Source: Agapetus fuscipes (Eukaryota; Arthropoda; Insecta; Trichoptera; Glossosomatidae). Taken from it: 64,000 nt of DNA. The translations under genes were made by a program, and so were the position numbers. The notes under the pieces are model-generated. The model was not told the DNA's origin and did not search any database. It saw only the letters and a list, made by a program, of their open reading frames with translations. Positions within the stretch are counted from its first letter, which is position 1. Every line of letters begins with the position of its first letter. The stretch is taken from NCBI GenBank assembly GCA_951799405.1, contig OX637332.1:11661001-11725000 (forward strand), written 5' to 3'. Positions 32,946 to 43,328 of this stretch are shown one piece after another.

Positions 32946-34632
32946 ATTTTAATTTTTTTCAATTATCAGAATACTTAACAAAAAATCTGTTATCTTAACA
33001 GCGTTATTCAAGGACAGCAAATACATGCTTTGTCTACCACCTAAATGAAAATCCACGCACAAAAGAGTGATCATCTATGGATTAAATGTTTGTGATTTAC
33101 ACTGTAAGCTATCTCAGGTTATAAAAGGCAAATGGCATACGTATACAAATATCAATAGCACACGGATGTTTTCAAAAAGTAGGGAGCGCGCGTTTGCGAG
33201 ATATCGCACTTAGAAAATTAATCAAGATAAAATGTGAAATACATATTAACGAAACAAAACATGTTTTCATATTAACTACATGTGCTCCGGTAGGGAACTC
33301 TTTAATTTATTCTATGTAATGTCTCGCATTAGTATTCTGTTTGAACAAAATATAAGCGTGAAGTGTTTTATTTGGATAATTAGAAAAATTAAATCCAAAT
33401 TAAACCTTTCTGCCATCAGTAAAAACAAATGGTTACTTAAAATGGTTACTTAACTGTCTAAAAATTAATTTACAAAAACTCCATAAACCCTTTTATCCAA
33501 CATTATTTTATTTCAAAAAAGATAGTCTAGATAATATTTTATTATACATAAAAAAAAAATTGAATTAAAATTAAAATTACTTATTAATATCTATATATGT
33601 ATAAAGTTTTTTTTACGAAATTAAAGTTTTCATTTTTTTGTCTTGACGCTCTTAACGCCAACTTTTGAGGTCAATATGAGGCTGACAGTATTGCTGTAAA
33701 AAATGCCGCCAAATCATGCCAGTGAGTGTGCATCTATAACATCATAATTTTAACGTAGTTCATAGAAAGTGCACTATCGTTTCTTTAAATGGATCCTTAT
33801 CGGATTGTTTGTTGATTATCAAATTACCTTTTTATTTTCACGAAAAAAGTGTGATAGACAGTATTTATATTTTCTTACATATTTAGAGAAAGAAGCTGGC
33901 TTGCTGTAATGTATATTGAATAACACTATGCTTTACACTCGGGAACGCTGGCTCATGGAAAATGACTAAAGTGATCAGTTACCTTCAAGACTCTAAAGAC
34001 GCTGAGCTATGTATGCAAGTTAGGGGAGAAACGTTACCGCAGTTCAAAATCATTGACCACGACCACAAGCCCACGGAAATAAATTCTATCAAGAGTGAAC
34101 AAAAAATCCAACATGTGTGGCTCGACCTAAACATCCGATAAGTTTCTATGTGAATGCATATTGGTAAACAATGCAACTAGGTACGTGCTTCAAATTTCAA
34201 ATATTTGTCTGTTTTACAGTTGTCTTACATTTACTATTTCTACAGCGAGTACTATCTTTTCAATTCCAAAAGTCCCGCTCCGGCGTTTTGCATCAAATAG
34301 TTCAATTCCGGGCAGTGTCTTTGATCAGAACGTCGAACGAAAAAAGACCAACAAACATTGAGCGAAAAAAGAAACAAAGCAAAGATGCTCCTCGGACGAT
34401 TTTCTTTCCTCGACGTAGTATTTGAATATGAAATAAATTCGCCGGCGACAGGGTCCGTTCTCCATTCACAACAACGCGTTGCTGTTCTCAGAACTTACTG
34501 CCAGTGCAAAAAGACGAGGCGATACAATATATTCCATCACCGGCTCCTACCAGAGTGCATTACATATCCTATCTGAATCAGATTTTCTTAGCTGTTGCAA
34601 GTATACAATTTATGAAAATTGAAAATAGCTTC
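32946..34632. other. unclassified sequence with a short family D relic
   Basis: A degraded family D head (TATGAGGCTGACAGTATTGC, about 33673) is the only repeat recognised. Overlapping frames of 60-84 codons at 34160-34580 share a somewhat GC-richer stretch and have no known motif. Confidence 0.35.
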
Positions 34633-34907
34633 CTGCTGTTGTTGTCTAGCGGTTAACGCGACAAACTCGTAATCAGAAGGTAGGCAGAGTATACAAAAAT
34701 AGCAAATGATTCTCAAATAAGCTCTTCACTGGGATGAAAAGTTGATGTACCTTTACCCAAAATCAATCATCAAAGGCCAATTCAGCTTTACATCAACTGG
34801 GTATTTCTTGATAATTGGCGCTTTCCATTACGTCAACAAAACCTTAAGAGAAGCCTTGATCTGTGATTCATACAAAAACAGTGCTCGCCAAATAAATTAT
34901 CCTTTAT
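34633..34907 (+). mobile_element. SINE family C copy
   Basis: tRNA-like head TTGTCTAGCGGTTAACGCG, body CATCAACTGGGTATTTCTTG and TTGGCGCTTTCCATTACG, end CAGTGCTCGCCAAATAAA. Confidence 0.7.
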
Positions 34908-35480
34908 TTTTTAATTACTTCGGAAAATGCTTTTTTTTCTTCATAAAATAAAACAAAAAAAATAATTTAAAAAAAGATTGAGGCATGTAAGGTTGTATAA
35001 AATTCTAAGACATCAAACACATACTTTAGGGATCAACTTTCTCGGCTGAAATAACAAAAGAAATGAGAGAAAAAAGCAAAGGTTAAAATAAAATAATAAT
35101 AATAATTAGCACACCTACATAAATACTTTGTGTGAATTTCTCTGTAAAATTTTCCATACGCCCTCAAGCAATCTTAAAGCAGACTCACGAGTACGTCTTG
35201 TACATATTTTTTTACTGTTACGATTAAAACGCCAACGTTGGGAAAAGTTTGACAAGAAATTCTGCGAAATAAACAAATATAAATCTTTGTACTACATGAA
35301 ATAGAATCACATAGCACAACAGTTAGTGTTTTGAAGAACTGCCATGTTAGCATTCAGTTAAAAAGTGGGTTGAAACACAAAAAAGTGAAAAAAAATCTTA
35401 TTAATTCTTAGCACAAAATTAGTGATGGATTTATTTTCTGGCGCTACCTTGCATTCAGGTGCCGTAACATGTCTTAGTGC

Positions 35481-35728
35481 AATCTATAATCTAAGCTGCA
35501 AGGATATGTTATCATTTAAGGCTCATATGAAATGCATGCCTACGGACAGGCACATGTAGGTTCGCGCCTATACATTCTGCATGTGTGCATACAAATAAAG
35601 AAAACCTCACATGGACATAAACCTTGCAACTCCTGCCGCCGTTCCCTGAACCGGGGTGGCATCGGCAAAAGTGAACCGATTTTTACAGCACGGGTGGTCA
35701 GCCTCGTACCAACCTATCGCTCAAGGAG
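35481..35728 (-). mobile_element. family D copy, subfamily with GCTGCAAGGATATG
   Basis: Full length, nearly identical to the copy at 38463-38716. Both share GCCTACRGACAGGCACATG and GGTGGTCAGCCTCGTACC. Confidence 0.8.
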
Positions 35729-35930
35729 CACAAAAAATTATAAATGATTTACATAAATTCATAATGAGACACATTACAAATTAAAATTAAAAGTAAAGAA
35801 AAAAGTATTTGTATCTGAGCCAACCACATATCCACAGTAATATTGAACTATATAACCTTATGAGAGGCGAAAACTTTGTTTTTGGTATTTTAATTAAAAA
35901 TATAAATACATATATCAAAGAGAAGTTTGT

Positions 35931-36190
35931 CGGGGTTATAGCCGCGGGGGCCAAGAGGGCTGATCTTTCTAGCGTGTTTCGAATGGAACAACGTTGGTTC
36001 GATCCCCGCTTGGGTCACTTGACTTTAACTTTGACCCTGGTTCAACAGATGTTATTGGGTAATTATTATTTAATAATTCATTAATAATAAACAATAATGA
36101 ATTATTAAATGATGATATTAATACCTGTTTCTGGCCAGGCAGAATAGGTTGGTGAATTGCATTCCTCTTCACAAATCTATTTTTTTTTTT
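35931..36190 (+). mobile_element. SINE family B copy with internal AT hairpin
   Basis: Head TATAGCCGCGGGGGCCAAG, B box GGTTCGATCCCC, then an inserted AT-rich palindrome (TAATAATTCATTA / TAATGAATTATTA, about 36068-36107), then CCTGTTTCTGGCCAGGCAGA and a T-rich tail. Confidence 0.8.
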
Positions 36191-37150
36191 AAAAAAAAGT
36201 AAAGACAGGTTATTTTTTTTTATATTTAACACTGTTTTTTTTCAAAATAAAATATTTTTAGAAAAAATAACACACGTTGTTGGTCCACAGACTATCAACG
36301 TTTGTAATTACATACGTAAAAAATAATGAATATTAACAGTACTGTTACGATTTGTTCGATTTAAAAATAATAAAACTTCGAATAAATTTGATTTACCCAA
36401 TTTATTTTAGGATTCACTCAAATGTGGTTCATAGCTGTTAAACTTTCGTACTATCTCGCTTAATGGCTCTGGTACTAATTCTTTATTCAAAGCATCGCCA
36501 TCTCTATATATAGATGTATAAGGGCTACTCTGGCATATGACAGACCATGCAAGAATCTTCTCAATCAGAAGCTTCGAGCAAACACTAGTACAACCATCCA
36601 AATACTTACATCTAGAGACCACACACAAGGGAGTAAAACACCCAGACATGTAATCATACATTCTTAACACTATTTTGAGTAAAGAATAACTAACATACAT
36701 AGTTGTTCTTTAAATCTCTTTGCAGTTATAATAAAGTTTGCAGTTTTTAAACCCAAAACATTAGAAATATGGATGTTTATTGTGTTAAATATTCATCTGA
36801 ATTTTTCTGGTCTCATGATAAAATATTCATCCGACGCTTTTCTCATTGTGCTGCAAAAGAGAATCCTTGCCACTCAAAAATAACGAAATTTTTAGTATAG
36901 CACACGTTCATATGAGGCGCACTCGTTGCCACAGACTCTCCCAGTGTTTAGCTCTGCCACTGCTTTGAAAACTTTATTAGACTTCATGTGTCTGAATACT
37001 TCATCTGAATTGTTCCTACATCATGAAAATAAGTAAGCCATACAGCTTTATAAATACAAATATGGTATTTTAAATTTTATATTCATGTTAATGAAAGCTT
37101 GAAACTGTCAATAAATAAGTAAAGTACTCGAAGTGATCAAAAATCGAAAC
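36191..37150. other. unclassified sequence
   Basis: A 97-codon minus frame (36407-36700) is the longest open stretch. It has no motif I recognise and may be chance or a transposon remnant. No dispersed family is seen. Confidence 0.35.
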
Positions 37151-37423
37151 TAAGCTAGAAATATAGTGTAACCTCTTGCCGTTGTTTCCCTAAAAGGGTT
37201 GCATGTGGCGAGTGAACCTATTTAAATTGAAGTCCCAGCTGCTTCCGAAGGGATCGTTACTCATTTCTAGTGAGGGCTGAGTAAGCCTTTCTGTTTTTTT
37301 TTCATTTGGGGCTTGAAACAAACACTGCAACGTTAAATAATTTCTAGCACCCTCGGTGGAACTCAAGCCCGAGCTCTCGAGATAGAATGCAAGCACTCTA
37401 CCTAGTGAGCTATCGACTGGACG
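37151..37423 (-). mobile_element. SINE family A copy
   Basis: Minus orientation: 3' end near CTATATTTC, GCATGTGGCGAGTGAACC in the body, B box as AACTCAAGCCC, A box as CTAGTGAGCTATCGACTGG. Confidence 0.75.
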
Positions 37424-37469
37424 ACGATTACAGTCGGTAGAGATTTGCCGATATTAAATAAATTATGTT

Positions 37470-37731
37470 CCTCAACTAATAGATTGGTATGCAGCTAACC
37501 ATCCATAATGTAAAAATAGGCAGACTTTGCCAATGTCACCCCTGTTTCAGGGAACGACGGCAAAAGTTGCAGGGCTTATGTTCATTTGAGATTGGGTTCT
37601 TATAATGTAGGTCCACATGCGGCATGTGTTAGCGCGAAATTATACATGTCTGCTTGTGGGAATGCATTTAATATAAATCTTAAATTATATATAAATCTTT
37701 GCAGCTTAGATTAGATTAGATTAGATTAGAA
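37470..37731 (+). mobile_element. family D copy with long TTAGA tail
   Basis: Head GATTGGTATGCAGCTAACC, intact body (CCCTGTTTCAGGG hairpin) and a tail of four TTAGA units. Confidence 0.8.
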
Positions 37732-37757
37732 TATTTGGGTTATTATTTTATGAGAGC

Positions 37758-37868
37758 GCGTGCAGTATGTGTTAGCGCGAACTTAATCGTACATATCTGC
37801 CTTTGGGAATGCATTGATTATGAGATTTTATTTCATTTTCTATTTTGAACATTGATTATAGATTATAG
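37758..37868 (+). mobile_element. family D fragment
   Basis: GTGCAGTATGTGTTAGCGCG to the ATTATAGATTATAG tail. Confidence 0.55.
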
Positions 37869-38190
37869 TTGAATATAAAAAAATACATTTGCAAAACTTG
37901 CTTTCGTATAAATTAAAAGCTATGAATTTGCCAATAAGTCAAGAGATAATTATGATTACAGTGAATGTGGATTTACAGATGTTAAATAAATCTGACTTCG
38001 TATTATATTAATATGTAAAGGCAACACTACGTGCATCTAGTCTCATTTCCTTATCGATTACCGCTTACATAATAATACTACAATTTACCGTTTGGATTTA
38101 AGTTCAAACCAAATGACTAAGTTGAAGTATTCCCACTTTATTGGCCTTTTACTAAAGCAGGTTTATTTTATAGACATAAAATGATCTAAC

Positions 38191-38357
38191 TATCTGTAAT
38201 CTAAGGTGTAAATATATACCCACTATTAGACACGTATAAGTTCGTGCCTACACATACCACATGTGTACTATCAAAATAAAATCATCTCTAATGAACTTAA
38301 ACCCTGCAACTGTTGCCAGTCTTTTCTGGAAAAGGATTGACATGGCAAGTGTAACAT
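38191..38357 (-). mobile_element. family D copy, decayed
   Basis: CTGTAATCTAAGGTG, CACGTATAAGTTCGTGCC and CTTAAACCCTGCAACTG are readable; the head is lost. Confidence 0.6.
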
Positions 38358-38462
38358 TGAAAATGAAAATAAGTCAATAAAGCCAGTTAAATTAAAATAC
38401 TGGAATAAAAGTTTCCTTTATATAATGTAGAACGGGGAAAAAAATGTTCTTAAATAAGCACC

Positions 38463-38716
38463 ATCTATAGTCTATAATCTAAGCTGCGAGGATATGTTAA
38501 CATTTAAGGCTCATATGAAATGCATGCCTACAGACAGGCACATGTAGGTTCGCGCCTACACACTCTGCATGTGTGCATACAAATAAAGAAAACCTCACAT
38601 GGACATAAACCTTGCAACTCCTGCCGCCGTTCCCTGAATCGGGGTGGCATTGGCAAAAGTGAACCGATTTTTACAGCACGGGTGGTCAGCCTCGTACCAA
38701 CCTATCAGTCAAGGAT
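38463..38716 (-). mobile_element. family D copy, near twin of 35.48 kb
   Basis: Full length with tail TAGTCTATAATCTAAG and end CCTATCAGTCAAGGA. Only a few differences from the 35.48-kb copy are visible. Confidence 0.8.
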
Positions 38717-39540
38717 CCATAACTAAAAAAAAATCAAGTTTTATAACTGCCACATTCTTTCATAGTTATAACAGAACATTTGTTTTTTAATTACTGCTTC
38801 GTAAATTTACATAATTTTCTAATGAAATTGTACAAATTTACGCAGTTCTTTTAAAGGTCAACTCACGGCATTTTTTACCATTTCTTTTTTTTTGTAAAAA
38901 GGCTCTCTACCTACTTATTCATCAATTGAAATGTACACATTGCCAAGAGTATCCTTATTTCAGGGAGAATGGTGGTAATTATACCATCGCATCGATTTGA
39001 TTTTCCATTCGTATGCTCGTGAAAATATTTTTGGCGTGGCCGTTACGGAAATTGATTTGATCAAATAACGGATATCCGGTAAAAATATGTGTACATTGTG
39101 CTCTATAATTCATAATCTGACTCTTCCTGGAACGCGAGACGACAGCACGAACGCGTGGAAGTATTCTACCCAAAGTATACAAACTTCTGCTTCAGCACAG
39201 CCATAGCGTTAACCAAAAAATATATACAAACTAAAACGACGCTCTAAGTGAGCGTTTTTGTATCTAAATATTTGTGAAATCGCTGTGTTTTAAGTTACAC
39301 GCGAAGTTTTCTACTTGGGGTACTGGCTCGTTATTAATTCGTTTTATGACTTCATGCTTATGCTTACTTTTTATACTTGGTTCATTACGAAAGCAATGAC
39401 TATTTTATGAAACAATAGATATATTGATCGTGCCTGCACAAATTCTTGAAATTCTTCAAACTACACTTTTCTTGTATCAAAACACTTACGGAGACGTGTC
39501 TGCCATGCCTGAAGTACACCCTGAAAGTTGCAAAAAATAA
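38717..39540. other. unclassified sequence
   Basis: No recognised gene or family. Confidence 0.3.
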
Positions 39541-39773
39541 ATATATATATAATTTTTATTTTTTTATTTTAATGGATTCGTGGTAAGGAATGCAATCCAC
39601 CCACCTATTTTGCTTGGCCAGTTGTCCTCATGCGAAAGCAGAAGGTTGTGTGCATGCAACGGCATCTGTTGAACCAGGGTCGAAGTTATGGTCAAGTGTG
39701 CTCGACGCAAGATTCGAACCAACGTTATCCGGTTCCAAATACCGCGCCTCTACCCCTCAGCCATAACACCGAC
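39541..39773 (-). mobile_element. SINE family B copy
   Basis: Minus orientation: TA/T-rich tail, GGAATGCAATCCACCCACC, GTTGAACCAGGGTCGAAGTT, B box TTCGAACCAACG, A box end CTCAGCCATAACACCGAC. Confidence 0.75.
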
Positions 39774-39831
39774 TAAATATCATTTTAGATTCACATTAAA
39801 TGCATTAATATTAAATGCATTAATATTAAAT

Positions 39832-40400
39832 ACATTAACGATATCCGCGCTAAAAGTATGAAAATGCTTGGCTTTGTTTTCCGAATTACCAAAGATTTCC
39901 GTGATTTACAAACAATAAAAATTCTTTATACTTCACTGGTCCGTAGCGTTTTAGAATACTGTTCTACCATCTGGTCTCCTCACTTCTCGGTCCATATTGA
40001 CAATATTGAAAAAGTTCATACTAAATTTTTAAAAATCGTTAATTTTAAACTAAATATTCCTATTGCTAATTTTGACCCCATCTTCCTTAACTCCTTACTT
40101 AATTTAACTAGTTTGTCTAATAGGAGCAAAATTATTGATTTACTCACACTCTATAAAATTAAGAATGGTCTAATAGATTGCCCGATGTTGCTTGAAATTA
40201 TTAATTTTTTTGTTCCGCGACAGGGATCTCGTCAGATAGTTCCTTATCGCCCTGTAGCTTCCAATACAAATGCACAATATAACAGTTGCATAAATCGCCT
40301 TCAACGTAGTGGTAATACCTGTACACTGGACTTTGACCCACCCAACAATAACTTTGATAGGTATAGAGCTGGTCTGTTGAGGTACTTTTTGGATGAATAG
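39832..40400 (+). pseudogene. LINE ORF2 C-terminal fragment
   Basis: The frame is open from about 39832, with the first ATG at 39858, and ends TAG at 40398-40400. The 180 residues carry the post-RT region typical of many insect non-LTR elements: MKMLGFVFRI, LYTSLVRSVLEYCSTIWSPH and the spaced IEKVHTKFLKIV. RT catalytic blocks and endonuclease are missing through 5' truncation. The frame has no stops, so the copy is not very old. The clade (Jockey-like or related) is uncertain. It is a different family from the 8.4-kb LINE. Confidence 0.7.
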
Positions 40401-40638
40401 TGTTTTTATTTCTGTTGCTTGTATATTTCATTTGATTTTTGATTTATATTTTTTGATTTATATTTTTTCTCTAGATAGTAACTTTGATTTTTATTCTTAT
40501 TTTTATATAGTTTTTGTTATTGCGTTTATTGTTTCATTTTACTTTCATATACTTTACATCTTTTTGGTATTTTTATGTATTTGTGTTATTTTTGAAACTA
40601 TGTAACCATTTCATGTAAAAGGCACTAAGTGCCGTGAA

Positions 40639-40669
<31 letters not shown>

Positions 40670-40672
40670 ATT
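39832..40672 (+). mobile_element. 5'-truncated LINE 3' end with AAAT tail
   Basis: Coding remnant, a 3' UTR of about 230 bp ending GGCACTAAGTGCC, and a tail of nine or so TAAA/AAAT units (40637-40672). Three near-repeats of TTAATATTAAATGCA lie just upstream of the truncation. Confidence 0.75.
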
Positions 40673-40883
40673 CCCACAAGCAGAATGTCTAGGTTCGTAC
40701 AAGTCAAGACTGTAAATAGGCTGGGACACCACCGGAGTGCTTCTTCTTCTTGATTTTTCCCGTCTACTCTCGTTGTCTTTCTCAAGTCTAAATACTTTCG
40801 AAGGAATACGGTGTTTTATTTATTTTTATTTATAATAATATGATTTGTTTTAAGTTTTTGCTTTCTGCATTAATCTACATCTC

Positions 40884-41110
40884 TTGGCATATAGGTTGGT
40901 ATGAGGCTGACCACCCATGCTGCAAAAAAGGGTTTACTTTGTAAATGTCACTCCTGTTACAGGGAATGACGGCATTGCTGGACTTGTGAGTATTGTTCAT
41001 TTGTGGTTTGGTTTTTGAATTGTAAGTACACATACAGAATTTGTAAGTGAGACCTTACACGTTTCTCTTTGTGGGCATGCATTTAATGATCAGATTAGAT
41101 CAGACATTAA
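40884..41110 (+). mobile_element. family D copy
   Basis: ATAGGTTGGTATGAGGCTGA head, body with CTCCTGTTACAGGGAATG, short GATTAGATCAGA tail. Confidence 0.75.
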
Positions 41111-41800
41111 AGATTTCTGCGATACAACCATTTTAAAATTGTTTTCATGATTTTACTCCCCTTACAATATTTGTAGCGCATATTACATTCTTTCGAACAT
41201 TTATATGATTTGCTTTATTTGATGCCGTAAAACAAATATAAAATGCACTGTGTTAATCCTCGTCAAACACTCGTAACTCTGATGAAATGATTTTTAAATG
41301 AAAATTTACTGGGCTTTTTGTGGCCATCAAAGGCGACGCAAATCGCTTTAAATGCATACATTTTAATCAGGTTTCATTTTTGGAGCTCGCAGCTTGATGC
41401 CATACTTACGTTTCGGGTTTTTTTTTTATTTCATTTGAAATATGAACGAGGCGGGAAATGGCGACAAAAGCTGGGCCGGCCGAGGCGTGTGCCTGTCCAG
41501 TCCCCTACATAATGCATGGAAATACAAACGTATGTAGGTACTCGTGGGTACCGTCCAATGTGTGGTAACGCTACTGTACTCCAGAATCTACCTGTGACAA
41601 CTTCCATACGCTTTGCAGGCAAGAATTCAATATTTTACCAGGACAGTGAACAAAGTTGATTAATACTAGTGTCTTTCATATTATCTTTAAAGAATATAAA
41701 ATTAAATTTTTGTAGATGTATTATGAGCATTTTATGACCACTTTCGATGAAGGTATACTTAGATTATATTATGAAAATGCTGCAGGTATATAAGCTAAGT
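41111..41800. other. unclassified sequence with GC-rich centre
   Basis: No dispersed family. The stretch 41310-41620 has higher GC and mixed composition, and could be single-copy host DNA such as a regulatory element. No coding motif. Confidence 0.3.
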
Positions 41801-41900
41801 TAAAAAACAAAAAGAATAAAGTGAATTAAAACCATGTTTTACCATTTCAATTTTTAAATATTTATAAAAATGGACTTTCACTGTGTTTACAGATCAACAC
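41801..41900 (+). mobile_element. Penelope-like terminal fragment
   Basis: GAATAAAGTGAATTAAAACC, then TTTAAATATTTATAAAAATG, then GGACTTTCACTGTG and GATCAACAC: the common 3' terminal block seen at 0.92 and 12.6 kb. Confidence 0.65.
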
Positions 41901-42388
41901 TTAAAAAAAAAATATATATATATATATATAAGTTTAAAAAATATATAAAACATACTTTACAGTTTTTTCTTTTTTTTACATGCCCTGCAGTGCAAAAAAA
42001 TATGTGCAAATATGGATCGATATATGTTTTTTATAATAAAATAAGAAAAGCCCATTATGGATACAGTCAGTAAAATTAAGCGCAATTTTTATTTTTTATG
42101 CCTAATTTATATTTGACACAAATCTTAGGTGTGTGTGTTCGTGTTTTTTTTTTTGGTTCACTATGAAAAAAGCTGGTTCGAGAGCTGTAGCAGACATCCT
42201 ATGGTTTATTCGGTGTATCCTGTGTACCTCGCCGGGAACGGCTCGCTTTTATATTCTCCGTCCTTCTAGGATTTATGGCCAGATGGTAATTTGTGCATTT
42301 GCAGCGGTACTCGCCCGCTGCACTACGTATTTTCCCGGCGAAACTTCAAAAGATTTTGGCTGTGAAAACGTTTATCGATACTTTACCC
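41901..42388. other. short AT tract and unclassified insertion-site flank
   Basis: A TA microsatellite lies at about 41911-41930. The stretch 42160-42388 is more GC-rich, belongs to none of the families, and continues across the Gypsy insertion at 48285. Confidence 0.3.
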
Positions 42389-42778
42389 TGTAACGAGATG
42401 GATTTGTTTGTTAGGTAAAATGGAACATGAGATTTGAATTTGAATGAAAAGGAAAACAAAGGAAGGCAGAAAGGAGGAGAAGCTTGCCTGGCGGGATAGC
42501 CACAAGCCTGTGTAATTAAGAATAAAGAATATTTGTTTGTTAGGTAAAATGGAACATGAGATTTGAATTTGAATGAAAAGGAAAACAAAGGAAGGCAGAA
42601 AGGAGGAGAAGCTTGCCTGGCGGGATAGCCACAAGCCTGTGTAATTAAGAATAAAGAATATTATTGTGCTGTGGTTAATTGTGTATACATTGTGAAAGAA
42701 ATAAAAGTAAACATATTAAAGTGTGTATGTTATATTATTAATTGTGTCAATCAGCAGGACAGAAGAAAAACCCTCACA
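42389..42778 (+). repeat. 5' LTR (390 bp) with internal 129-bp duplication
   Basis: Starts TGTAACGAG and ends CCCTCACA. Bases 42402-42530 are repeated at once as 42531-42659; the 3' LTR has this segment only once. The segment includes an AATAAA signal, so this LTR carries two. Confidence 0.9.
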
Positions 42779-42781
42779 TTT

Positions 42782-42799
42782 TGGCGCCCAACGTAAAAG
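42782..42799 (+). other. primer binding site, tRNA-Lys type
   Basis: Three bases after the LTR, TGGCGCCCAACGT is complementary to the 3' 13 bases of insect tRNA-Lys(CTT) including CCA; the match ends at AAAAG. Confidence 0.75.
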
Positions 42800-43328
42800 A
42801 AAAATCTGTAAATGAAATTCCTATGAAGAAAATTTTCTCAAACAAAAACAAATGACATTCGATTCCAATAAATGACATTGAAAACAATACAATATATGAA
42901 ATAATTAAAATTGAACAGATTTATGGTTGTGAAAGCATAATGGAAAGCATCAACACGTTTAAAAGCTAGTGAAGACATCAACTTATACAATTTAAAACAA
43001 GAAATTGCAAGTTTTAAAAGGCGGTTTTGAAAATATTGAACGGCTGTTTTGAAAATATTGAAGGCAAGAGAATTCAAATTACCTACCTACGTTCGGAAGA
43101 AATTAACATTTAAAAATGGAACACCGCGGAAGAATGAAGAATGGATATGAACCAGTTTGTTTCAAATCAGTTTAGATAAATATATATAGATGGTGTTATA
43201 TTTAATTTGTATGAAATTTTTTTTTTGAGATGAAATGATTTATTCTCTAATTGCATAAATTGAAAATATACAGCAAATGATGAAATCTAAAAAAAATAAA
43301 TAATAAAAAGGATTTAGAAAGTAACACA

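Noticed and set aside
42838..43077. 79-codon minus-strand frame in the Gypsy leader
   Set aside because: AT-rich shadow frame opposite the leader; no motif.
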